A stretch of 35,031 nucleotides of DNA, taken from Bacteroidota bacterium. Its GTDB lineage: Bacteria; Bacteroidota; Bacteroidia; Chitinophagales; Chitinophagaceae. The notes under the pieces are model-generated. The model was given only the letters and a program-made list of their open reading frames with translations, did not search any database and was not told where the DNA came from. The position numbers were made by a program, and so were the translations under genes. Below, piece by piece: positions 1 to 7,726 of this stretch. The first letter of the stretch is position 1. Each line of letters begins with the position of its first letter. The stretch covers positions 16,109 through 51,139 of the forward strand of contig JAFDYD010000047.1 in NCBI GenBank assembly GCA_018267615.1, given 5' to 3'.

Positions 1-38
1 TTCAATCAGGTTAATCGTTTAAAATCTCGGTTCAGACT
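1..38. repeat. Single arm of a GAACC-type dispersed repeat at the window edge
   Basis: Read on the minus strand this is GTCTGAACC, then a GATTTTAAACGATT core, then CTGATT. It matches both outer arms of the element at 12628-12814 with only scattered differences. Its partner arm would lie left of the window. The TAG stop codon of the DUF5686 gene (37-39) sits inside the repeat, just as the miaE TAG does at 12626-12628. Confidence 0.6.
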
Positions 39-2607
39 AATTCAACTGTATCTGCACATTGCCTCCATTCGAACTTGCATTTGCAAAGGCTGCGCCAAAC
101 AATCCTCCAAAACCAACACGCAATGTAACCTGCCCCGCTCTTCCATTCAGATACGCACCGACGACATCGACACGCATGATCTTGAAAATATTTTCCAAGC
201 CGCCGAAAATTTCTACGTAGTTATTATCCTTGTTTACATAAAATGCATTTGAACCTGCAACGAGATTCCATTTCAGTCTTCTGAACAATGGAATTTTGTT
301 GGTGAGCAATCCATTAAAATGATGTTCCAAATGTCCCACTGCATAGAATGCAGCAGTGGTACTGTTCGCATAATAAGGCGCAATCTGGAAACTATTCAGG
401 TATTGACTCGCAAAAATTACCTGGTTCCCATTGAAGTGTTGGTAGTCTTGTATGAAAACGCTTTTGGTATTGAAGAACCCACCTATACTAAAACGATATT
501 TTAAAAGTCCGCGCAATTTAAAATTCACATCATCCCAAACCGAAAAACTCCATTTATCAAAGTTCACATCACTTCCAAAAATATTCTCCAAACCTTTCTG
601 GTATGATAGTGACATGGTCGGATATTTCGAACCGATCGGAATTTTATTTCGCGGAAATTCGATATAACGTTGTCCGGGTTTGAACTGTAACTCCACTCCT
701 GCAATTAGCGCTTGGTGCCTCGTGAACTGCGCGCCGGTTTTTTCATAAGGATAATTCGGCGTTAATGTCTTATTCTTATCTCCGAAAAAAGAAAAATCCG
801 TTGTGTTATCGAGCGGCATCCTGTCTTCATACAACAGATTTCCGCTAATGCGAAGTCCGTTATCAAACCTGTTTGTATAAGTCGCCGAGCCATAATAATT
901 TTCATAGATCTTCATAAAATTATCACGGAGGAAAAGCGTATAAATCTCATTCATCAAAGGAGAAATCGGGTTCTCGTTATTGAACTGGCTCACTCTTTTT
1001 CCACCGGAAAAAATCCATGAAGAACGATTGGAAGATCCGCCATCCGGATCCCACTCAAAATTTCTTTTTGAAAATGCAATGGTCGCCCACGCATTCAGAT
1101 GCGTATTATTAAATCCGTAACGGATATGTGGCGTAAAACTGATCCGCTCCTTCGATTCCGGAAATGATTTTGTAAATGTGGCTTCCAAATTAGCCACCAC
1201 TCCTTCCACCGTATTGTATTGCGCACTTCGCAAAAGCGGTTGCAGCGACCAGTCGAAAGGTTTTTTGGGATCGAAATTCCGTCGTTGAACACCATTCCAC
1301 AACACGTTCATAACGGTAACGCGCCCCTGCTTTCTGCGAAGCGAATCGATCACACGCCGTGATGAAGCAGAATCGCGTTGGGTTTCGAACAAACTGTCTT
1401 TTATTTTATAGTCTTTCGATTCTTCCGGCTCAAGCTGGACGGGACGAACAGAATCCCAATAGAGTTTTGTTTTCTTGGTAACCGCCGTATCATATTTGAC
1501 GATCACATTATTAAAATACTTCTTTCGAAATTCCGGAGTTGTATCGTATTTGCTATATACATTTAAAAAATTACCCGTGGCATCGATACCCAGTTTATTA
1601 AAAGTAAAATAAACGACCTGGTCCTTTGTGCGCCATACATCTGGCGAAATCGGAACATGAATCTGCCGGATACTCAAAGTGTCAACGATCTCCAGCATCG
1701 ATTCTTTTACGAGATAGAGATCGAGACTATGGATGCGCCAATCACCATCAGTGATATTGATCGTTCCTGTAAATAACGGCTCGAATTTGCGACGAGGAGT
1801 AACCTGGATCTTATTAATTTCTTTTCCATCTTCAAAAAAAGAACCAAGATATTTATAACGGTAATAGTTCAACGCACCTTCTGCTATTGGTGAAACAAAT
1901 CCGCGCGGATTGAGTTGCGTGATAAAAACATTGACATTATTATTGTAAAAATTTACAAAGGTTGGAAAATTAAATCCGAATCCATTGGAGCCACTCTCCC
2001 TTCCTGAAAGAACTTCGAGTTTTATTCTGTCGGGTTTTTTGAAAGCGATTTTTGTAAGCGATTCCGACAAATAAACAATCCCTTTTCCAACAGAATCAAC
2101 ACCCATCGTCTTCCTGTCCTCATCCTTCATTTTTTGTCCGAATATTTTTGAAGGAAGTTTTCTTGTCTTGATTAGAGTTTTGATATAAGCCTCGCAGGTA
2201 AAAGAATCCAAAGGCTCTTCATAGTCTTTTCTTTTTTTGATCGCATGGCGGATAATTTCATAAGCAGGATCTTCACCACCGGGTTTCACAACTACTTCTT
2301 TCATGGTGGTTCTTTGCAAAGGCAAACTGAAATTAAGCGTCACCGGTTCGCTGCTTACTTTTATTTTCTTTTCCTGCCTCGTATAACCGATATACTGACA
2401 CACAATCGTGTATTCACCATCTTCCAATTCCATGGAAAATCTGCCCGCATTATTGGTGGTAGTGCCTTTGGTAGTACCTTTTACAAAAACAGAAGCATAA
2501 GGAAGGATATTATTTTTATCGTCAGTAACTATACCGGAAATTTTACCGGCTTGTGCAAAAAAGAAATGAAAAAGTAGAAAAAAACTAAGCAGTAGAATCC
2601 GGTTCAT
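37..2607 (-). CDS. DUF5686 family protein with N-terminal carboxypeptidase-regulatory-like domain
   Basis: An 856-residue exported protein. Residues 1-20 form a signal peptide (hydrophobic, ending AQA before G21). Residues 22 to about 105 are a CarboxypepD_reg-like beta-sandwich (GKISGIVTD, later YASVFVKGTTKGT), the plug-like domain often placed before Bacteroidota outer-membrane proteins. Residues 113-129 (DPAYEIIRHAIKKRKDY) are the signature that opens the DUF5686 region. The rest is rich in aromatic and alternating residues and ends in ...QIQLN, consistent with an outer-membrane beta-barrel. The molecular function of the family is not established. The gene stands alone, divergent from the dehydrogenase at 2928, with a composite inverted repeat in between. 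Its TAG stop is part of the dispersed repeat at the window start. The family call is strong; the barrel is inference. Confidence 0.85.
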   Translation of the reverse strand: MNRILLLSFFLLFHFFFAQAGKISGIVTDDKNNILPYASVFVKGTTKGTTTNNAGRFSMELEDGEYTIVCQYIGYTRQEKKIKVSSEPVTLNFSLPLQRTTMKEVVVKPGGEDPAYEIIRHAIKKRKDYEEPLDSFTCEAYIKTLIKTRKLPSKIFGQKMKDEDRKTMGVDSVGKGIVYLSESLTKIAFKKPDRIKLEVLSGRESGSNGFGFNFPTFVNFYNNNVNVFITQLNPRGFVSPIAEGALNYYRYKYLGSFFEDGKEINKIQVTPRRKFEPLFTGTINITDGDWRIHSLDLYLVKESMLEIVDTLSIRQIHVPISPDVWRTKDQVVYFTFNKLGIDATGNFLNVYSKYDTTPEFRKKYFNNVIVKYDTAVTKKTKLYWDSVRPVQLEPEESKDYKIKDSLFETQRDSASSRRVIDSLRRKQGRVTVMNVLWNGVQRRNFDPKKPFDWSLQPLLRSAQYNTVEGVVANLEATFTKSFPESKERISFTPHIRYGFNNTHLNAWATIAFSKRNFEWDPDGGSSNRSSWIFSGGKRVSQFNNENPISPLMNEIYTLFLRDNFMKIYENYYGSATYTNRFDNGLRISGNLLYEDRMPLDNTTDFSFFGDKNKTLTPNYPYEKTGAQFTRHQALIAGVELQFKPGQRYIEFPRNKIPIGSKYPTMSLSYQKGLENIFGSDVNFDKWSFSVWDDVNFKLRGLLKYRFSIGGFFNTKSVFIQDYQHFNGNQVIFASQYLNSFQIAPYYANSTTAAFYAVGHLEHHFNGLLTNKIPLFRRLKWNLVAGSNAFYVNKDNNYVEIFGGLENIFKIMRVDVVGAYLNGRAGQVTLRVGFGGLFGAAFANASSNGGNVQIQLN

Positions 2608-2683
2608 CGATGCGGTTTAAATAAAAACGAATATACGCCGCAATTGGTTGCTGGATAGATAATGAAATGTGAAAGTGAACGGC

Positions 2684-2879
2684 GGGTTGAGTAGTTGATT
2701 GGTTGAATGGTTGATTAGTCGGCAATTTTTTGAACCATGATTAAAGGATTAAAGGATTATCATGAAGCGATCTGAATATTTAAAAGCTAAAGTATCAGCA
2801 AATTTTATTTTCCCGCTTTCATGATAATCCTTCAATCCTTTAATCATGGTTCAAAAATTAGAGACCAACCGCTCAACCC
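2684..2879. repeat. Two-level inverted repeat filling the 320-bp divergent gap
   Basis: The inner arms 2726-2768 and 2815-2858 pair almost completely (GAACCATGATTAAAGGATT-type words, one bulge and very few mismatches) around a spacer of about 47 nt. Outer arms 2684-2697 and 2866-2879 (GGGTTGAGTAGTTG type) pair at 12 of 14. The gap 2608-2927 separates divergent genes, so no transcript ends here and a simple terminator role does not fit. I see no other gene in this gap. Confidence 0.85.
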
Positions 2880-2927
2880 ACTATTCCCAAGAATTAGCTA
2901 CTTTTATTCAAGATAAAAACATAACCG

Positions 2928-4385
2928 ATGAGATACGAACCAGTGCAGAATTATATCAATGGCAGACTCAGCGTTTCATCATCCGGAAAAATGTTGAATG
3001 TGATTTCTCCGCTGGATGGCGAATTAATTTCTTCAGTGCCCCTATCATCTGCCAAAGATCTCGACGATGCCGTGAAGGCTGCGAAGGTGGCATTTCCCGC
3101 CTGGAGCAAAACACCTATCAAAGAACGAGTGCAGGTTTTTTTTAGATATAAATATTTGTTGGAAAAAAATATAAATGAGCTGTCTTTATTGATCTGCGAA
3201 GAGAATGGCAAGACGATGGCCGAAGCCGTTGCAGAAATAGAAAAATCGATTGAGCTCACAGAGTTCGCCTGTTCGCTGCCACAATTAATAACCGGGGAAG
3301 TATTAGAAGTAAGCAAAGGCATCGATTGTCGTACGGAGCGTGTACCCATCGGCGTTGTTGCCTCGATTGTACCATTCAATTTTCCGGCAATGGTTCCTAA
3401 CTGGACGATCCCAAATGCGATCGCGCTCGGAAATTGCATGATCATCAAACCATCTGAAAAAGTTCCTTTGACTGCTGCGAAGATTGCGCAGTTATTGAAA
3501 GAAGCGGGTCTGCCTGATGGTGTATTCAATATTGTAAACGGTGATAGAGAAATTGTGGAAGCTATCTGCGATCATCCCGGTATCGAAGCAGTGTCTTTTG
3601 TCGGTTCTACAAAAATTGCAAAAATAGTGTATCAGCGTTCGACGCAAAATCTGAAAAGATGTCTCGCATTGGGCGGCGCAAAAAATCATTTACTGATTCT
3701 TCCGGATGCAAAAACTGAAATGACTGCGCAAAATGTAGTTGCATCGATGAGTGGGTGCGCGGGACAAAGATGTATGGCCGCATCTGCGATGATTGGTATT
3801 GGTGCGGTAGATCATATCGTGGAGAAAATTTGCGATGAAGCAAAAAAAATCATCCCGGGAAAAACACTTGGCGCTGTGATCAACAAGGAAGCAAAAGAAA
3901 GAATTGAAAAATATATTACTGAAGCCGAACAACAGGGAGCAAAAGTTTTGGTAGATGGAAGACATGCTGAAGTAGCGGGAAAAAAGAATGGAACTTATGT
4001 TGGCCCGACTGTAATCGATTTTGTTAAACCCGATATGGCGGTTGCGAAAGAAGAAATTTTCGGACCAGTGATCAGCATTATGCGCACCAACACATTGGAT
4101 GAGGCCATTGCGATTGAAAATGCAAACCCATATGGAAATGCGGCGAGTGTGTTCACACAAAATGGCGGCTACGCGCGTTACGTAATGGAAAAAGCGAGCG
4201 CAGGAATGATCGGGGTTAATGTTGGCGTGCCCGTTCCGCGTGAACCTTTTTCTTTCGGTGGATGGAACGAAAGCAGGTTTGGTGTCGGTGATATCACAGG
4301 AAAAAGCTCTATTGAGTTCTGGACAAAATTAAAAAAGAGTACGATCAAATGGAACCCGGAAGCTGGTGTGAATTGGATGAGTTGA
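2928..4385 (+). CDS. mmsA: CoA-acylating methylmalonate-semialdehyde dehydrogenase
   Basis: A 485-residue aldehyde dehydrogenase that oxidises methylmalonate or malonate semialdehyde to propionyl-CoA or acetyl-CoA with NAD and CoA, releasing CO2. The catalytic cysteine is Cys282 in the motif SGCAGQRCMAAS. The cofactor-site lysine is in IIKPSEKVP (Lys174). ALGGAKNH (residues 247-254) replaces the ELGGK of ordinary aldehyde dehydrogenases, so the general-base Glu is absent, which is typical of the CoA-acylating MMSDH branch. Length is usual for the family. The start at 2928 gives the expected N-terminus (...NYINGRLSVSSSG) with no clear Shine-Dalgarno site. The next gene is an omega-aminotransferase that could supply malonate semialdehyde from beta-alanine. 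Valine, inositol or pyrimidine breakdown are other possible roles. Confidence 0.93.
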   Translation: MRYEPVQNYINGRLSVSSSGKMLNVISPLDGELISSVPLSSAKDLDDAVKAAKVAFPAWSKTPIKERVQVFFRYKYLLEKNINELSLLICEENGKTMAEAVAEIEKSIELTEFACSLPQLITGEVLEVSKGIDCRTERVPIGVVASIVPFNFPAMVPNWTIPNAIALGNCMIIKPSEKVPLTAAKIAQLLKEAGLPDGVFNIVNGDREIVEAICDHPGIEAVSFVGSTKIAKIVYQRSTQNLKRCLALGGAKNHLLILPDAKTEMTAQNVVASMSGCAGQRCMAASAMIGIGAVDHIVEKICDEAKKIIPGKTLGAVINKEAKERIEKYITEAEQQGAKVLVDGRHAEVAGKKNGTYVGPTVIDFVKPDMAVAKEEIFGPVISIMRTNTLDEAIAIENANPYGNAASVFTQNGGYARYVMEKASAGMIGVNVGVPVPREPFSFGGWNESRFGVGDITGKSSIEFWTKLKKSTIKWNPEAGVNWMS

Positions 4386-4403
4386 TAACCCGGAGTTTTT
4401 TGA

Positions 4404-4558
4404 TTTTTTGATTTCGGTATTGAGGGATTTTGAGATTTCAGATATGTGCCTACTGCGTCTATGTGTTAATTTTTTTTCACCACATAGGCACAGTAGGCAC
4501 ATAGGTACACATAGAAATTTCAAACTGAAATATTATCGTGAATACCGCAATCAAAAAA
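4404..4558. repeat. Two-level inverted repeat between mmsA and the aminotransferase
   Basis: Inner arms 4443-4465 and 4481-4503 (words around GTGCCTACTG / CAGTAGGCAC) pair at 21 of 23. Outer arms 4404-4421 and 4541-4558 (TTTTTTGATTTCGGTATT) pair at 17 of 18. The stretch from about 4473 to 4528 is clearly related to 17587-17641, so this is a dispersed repeat and not only a local hairpin. Confidence 0.85.
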
Positions 4559-4600
4559 TTTCGTTTATAAAATAATATCTAAAGCCTATCAAAATATTTT

Positions 4601-5956
4601 ATGTCAGATATTTCTACAAAGTCTGAATCAAAACAAATCATACGGGACAACCTCGACTACACTTTATTTTCCTGGAGCGCGCAAAAAAATATCAATCCAA
4701 TTGCAGTAAAATATGGAGAAGGTGTTTATCTGTATGATCACGATGGCAAGCAGTACATCGATTTTTCGTCCGGATTGATGAACGTAAATATTGGTCACGG
4801 CAATCAGCGGGTAACCGAGGCCGTTACCAAGCAGATGCAGGAAGTAAGTTATGTTACTCCTTCATGCATTACTGAAGTGAGGGGTGAACTAGGGAAAAAA
4901 TTAGCGCAGATCACGCCCAAAGGATTGAATAAAAGTTTATTCACCACAGGCGGAGCAGAAGCCATCGAAAACGCAATCAAACTTGCGAGATTATATACAG
5001 GAAAGCATAAAATCATCGCGAGATACAGGGCTTTTCATGGCGCATCCTATGGCGCAATGACTGCCGGTGGTGATCCCAGAAAAATTGCCGCAGATGCCCA
5101 GCAGATACCGAATATTATTCATGTGGAAGATCCATATTGCTATCGTTGTCCCTGGGGAAAAGAAATAAATTCATGTTCGCGGGAATGTGTGAGTCATATC
5201 GAAAGAGTGATAGAATTTGAAGGGCCGCAAACTGTTGCAGCAATAATCATGGAAGGAGAAAGCGGTTCATCGGGCTGCATTAAATATCCACCCGACTATC
5301 TTAAAAAAATCAGAGCCATTTGCGACAAACACGGAATCCTATTGATCATCGATGAAGTAATGAGTGGCTTTGGAAGAACCGGGAAATGGTTTGCGTGCGA
5401 ATATCATGGAATCGTTCCCGATATGATCACGGCGGCAAAAGGAATTACGTCTGGCTATCTGCCACTCGGCGCGTTAATCGTGAGTGATAAAATTGCCGCG
5501 CATTTCGATGATAAAATATTATGGCTTGGACTCACTTATTCTGCGCACCCTGTTTGCTGTGCAGCTGCAGTGGAAGTTCTGAAAATTTACGAAGACGAGC
5601 ATATGTTGGAGAACGCAACCACGATGGGCGCATATATTGAAAAGAAAATGGAAGCACTGAAAAAGAAACATCCATCGATCGGGGATTTTAGAAATACAGG
5701 TTTGTTGGGATGCATTGAACTTGTAAAAAACAGGGAGAATAGAGAACCGATGGCGCCATTCAATGCCAAGGCAGATCAAATGGCGATCATGAATAAAGTG
5801 GCCGCCAAATTAAGGGAACTGGGTATGTACACTTTTGTGCGATGGAACTATATTTTTGTTGCCCCACCGCTATGCGTTACAGAAGAAGAGATAGACAAAG
5901 GTCTGGCGATTATCAGTGAAGCCTTATTGATTGCTGACGGATATGTATATGCGTAA
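4601..5956 (+). CDS. Class-III (omega) aminotransferase, probable beta-alanine/taurine-pyruvate type
   Basis: A 451-residue fold-type-I PLP aminotransferase. The PLP lysine is Lys280 in MITAAKGITSGYLPLGA. The Asp that contacts the PLP pyridine is Asp251 in LLIIDEVMSGFGRTG. TTGGAEAIENAIKLAR (115-130) is the usual phosphate-site region. A four-cysteine insert, Cys180, Cys183, Cys192 and Cys196 (in DPYCYRCPWG and SCSREC), is a recognised feature of this subgroup. Family members transfer amino groups from omega-amino or beta-amino acids to pyruvate or 2-oxoglutarate. The neighbouring malonate-semialdehyde dehydrogenase and secreted P1 peptidase suggest beta-alanine or another beta-amino acid as substrate, but the sequence alone does not fix this. 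A hairpin repeat separates it from each neighbour, so cotranscription is uncertain. Confidence 0.85.
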   Translation: MSDISTKSESKQIIRDNLDYTLFSWSAQKNINPIAVKYGEGVYLYDHDGKQYIDFSSGLMNVNIGHGNQRVTEAVTKQMQEVSYVTPSCITEVRGELGKKLAQITPKGLNKSLFTTGGAEAIENAIKLARLYTGKHKIIARYRAFHGASYGAMTAGGDPRKIAADAQQIPNIIHVEDPYCYRCPWGKEINSCSRECVSHIERVIEFEGPQTVAAIIMEGESGSSGCIKYPPDYLKKIRAICDKHGILLIIDEVMSGFGRTGKWFACEYHGIVPDMITAAKGITSGYLPLGALIVSDKIAAHFDDKILWLGLTYSAHPVCCAAAVEVLKIYEDEHMLENATTMGAYIEKKMEALKKKHPSIGDFRNTGLLGCIELVKNRENREPMAPFNAKADQMAIMNKVAAKLRELGMYTFVRWNYIFVAPPLCVTEEEIDKGLAIISEALLIADGYVYA

Positions 5957-5965
5957 ATTGTGGTA

Positions 5966-6026
5966 GAGATCACAGATGACAGACCATAATGCGAGCTGCT
6001 TTTTTAAGTCTGTCATCTGTCATCTC
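5966..6026. repeat. Inverted repeat (TCATCTG words)
   Basis: Arms 5966-5984 and 6008-6026 pair at 18 of 19. The word GTCATCTGT recurs, and a further copy (TCATCTGTCAAC) follows at about 6028-6039. It starts 10 nt after the aminotransferase stop codon, on the 3' side of that gene, and could act as a terminator-like structure. Confidence 0.8.
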
Positions 6027-6070
6027 TCATCTGTCAACTTACTCGAACTCAAAACCTAAACTTCTACCTA

Positions 6071-7261
6071 ATGATATTTAAACCGGGAACAGTTTTCCTG
6101 CTCATCATATTGATGACGATTGGCAGTTATGCTCAAAATAAAAAAGCACGCGACTGGGGAGTTCCCTTCGACGGCACGCCCGGCAAATGGAACGCGATTA
6201 CAGATGTTGCAGGTGTTGAAGTGGGTCATCGCACCATTATCGAAGGTGATGGAAAATTGATAAAAGGAAAAGGTCCTGTTCGTACAGGCGTGACCGCTAT
6301 ATTGCCCGGCGGAAAAAAATTCACACCCGTATTTGCAAACTGGTACACATTGAATGGAAACGGTGATATGACGGGAACACATTGGCTGACCGAATCCGGT
6401 TTCCTGGAAACGCCGATCATGATCACCAATACGAGCAGCGTTGGTGTAGTGCGTGATGCGACGCTTGCATGGATGGACAAACATCATTATTATAATGCGG
6501 ATGCGGATAGCATCTGGTATTCTTACCCGCTGACAGCAGAAACATGGGACGGTGTGCTAAATGATATCAACGGCTTTCATGTTAAAAAAGAAGATGCCTG
6601 GATGGCGTTGGACAGTGCCAGAACCGGCGAGGTAGCTGAAGGTGCTGTTGGTGGCGGAACAGGAATGGTATGTCTCGGTTTCAAAGGCGGCATTGGAACC
6701 TCTTCGCGCGTGATCGATAAAAAATTGGGTGGATATACAGTCGGTGTACTTGTACAAACAAATTTTGGTTCCCGTTACCAGCTTACCATTGCCGGTGTTC
6801 CTGTTGGAAAAGAATTAAGTGATACGCTACAAAACATTTATAACGGTTTTGCCTACACGAATAATGCTGAAAATCCCAATGCAGAAACAGGAAGTATTAT
6901 CGTGGTCGTTGCCACAGACGCGCCTTTGTTACCGCATCAGCTAAAACGCATGGTGCAAAGAGTTACGCTTGGCATTGGAAAGATGGGAGGCATTGGCGGC
7001 AATGGATCAGGAGATATTTTTATTGCTTTTTCAACGGCTAACAAAGATGCGTTTAATCGGACAGCCGAAACTAATGTCAAGATGTACCCGAACGATAATA
7101 TCGGGGCGATTTTCACTGCAACTATCCAGGCAACAGAAGAAGCCATTACGAATGCGCTTTTCGCTGCAAAAACAACTACAGGTATTAATGGCAACACCAT
7201 ATATGCATTGCCGAAAGAAGCAGTGATGAGGATCTTGAGAAAGTATAATAGGGCGAAGTGA
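6071..7261 (+). CDS. Secreted P1 family peptidase (DmpA/BapA-type aminopeptidase)
   Basis: A 396-residue self-processing Ntn-type aminopeptidase. Residues 1-22 are a signal peptide (MIFKPGTVFLL... ending SYAQ), so it acts outside the cytoplasm. The family cleaves itself just before a serine that becomes the N-terminal nucleophile; here that is Ser313 in GGNGSGDIFIAFST. Conserved blocks are ITDVAGVEVGH (43-53), VRTGVTAILPG (70-80), the ITNTSSVGVVRDA region (118-130) and GAVGGGTGMVC (191-201). DmpA releases N-terminal D/L residues. BapA relatives release N-terminal beta-amino acids, including beta-alanine from carnosine-like peptides. The two genes before it can degrade beta-alanine, which favours a BapA-like role, but this is inference from context. 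Confidence 0.9.
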   Translation: MIFKPGTVFLLIILMTIGSYAQNKKARDWGVPFDGTPGKWNAITDVAGVEVGHRTIIEGDGKLIKGKGPVRTGVTAILPGGKKFTPVFANWYTLNGNGDMTGTHWLTESGFLETPIMITNTSSVGVVRDATLAWMDKHHYYNADADSIWYSYPLTAETWDGVLNDINGFHVKKEDAWMALDSARTGEVAEGAVGGGTGMVCLGFKGGIGTSSRVIDKKLGGYTVGVLVQTNFGSRYQLTIAGVPVGKELSDTLQNIYNGFAYTNNAENPNAETGSIIVVVATDAPLLPHQLKRMVQRVTLGIGKMGGIGGNGSGDIFIAFSTANKDAFNRTAETNVKMYPNDNIGAIFTATIQATEEAITNALFAAKTTTGINGNTIYALPKEAVMRILRKYNRAK

Positions 7262-7265
7262 GGCA

Positions 7266-7341
7266 GAAGAGAAGAGCGAAGAAACAGAGCGAAGAGCGGT
7301 AAAACCTCCGCTCTTCGCTCTGTTTCTTCGCTCTTCTCTTC
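7266..7341. repeat. Perfect 34-bp inverted repeat between convergent genes
   Basis: Arms 7266-7299 and 7308-7341 are perfectly complementary over 34 bases with an 8-nt loop. The arms are made of GAAGAGC / GCGAAGA words. The element fills the whole gap between two converging genes, and its right end supplies part of the TGA stop codon of the minus-strand gene (7340-7342). It is suited to act as a bidirectional terminator or 3'-end stabiliser, although no uridine tract follows. Confidence 0.92.
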
Positions 7342-7711
7342 AATTATCCACTTCCTCAGCCTCACGCACGCGCCATCTGACAAAACTCGCTGCGAGTGCT
7401 GCGCATCCTGCCACGAGGGCGCCGATTAACGAAGTGATGAGTATCAGCAATACAGTAGATCCACCTAACGGTAATACCTGTGCGATTTTTTGAGAAAGAA
7501 TTCCATCGTTCTTACTATCGATCCACCAAGCTAATATTTCCCACAATAAAAAAACGCCAATGAATCCAGACATAAAAGAATAGAATGGCCTTTGCGGTAT
7601 TATAACTCCTACTACAAATGCAGCGAGTGCAATTCCCCACCACGGTAAATACAGACCGGCAACAAATGACAATAATGCTGTCAATACAATTGATATAATA
7701 TATCTGATCAT
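7340..7711 (-). CDS. Small integral membrane protein, function unknown
   Basis: A 123-residue protein with about four hydrophobic segments: residues 3-23, 25-42, 47-63 and 82-110. A hydrophilic loop (WWIDSKNDGILSQKIAQ) lies between the third and fourth, and the tail is charged (RWRVREAEEVDN). No domain is recognised. It lies 15 nt downstream of the penicillin-acylase gene on the same strand and is probably cotranscribed with it. Its stop codon is formed by the arm of the 7266-7341 inverted repeat. Confidence 0.7.
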   Translation of the reverse strand: MIRYIISIVLTALLSFVAGLYLPWWGIALAAFVVGVIIPQRPFYSFMSGFIGVFLLWEILAWWIDSKNDGILSQKIAQVLPLGGSTVLLILITSLIGALVAGCAALAASFVRWRVREAEEVDN

Positions 7712-7726
7712 AATAACAATGTTGAA

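Noticed and set aside
2846..3145. A 99-residue plus-strand reading frame starting in the repeat
   Set aside because: It overlaps mmsA in another frame and its first codons come from the repeat; there is no domain.
2951..3529. A 192-residue frame opposite mmsA
   Set aside because: Antisense shadow of a strong gene, with no domain or signal.
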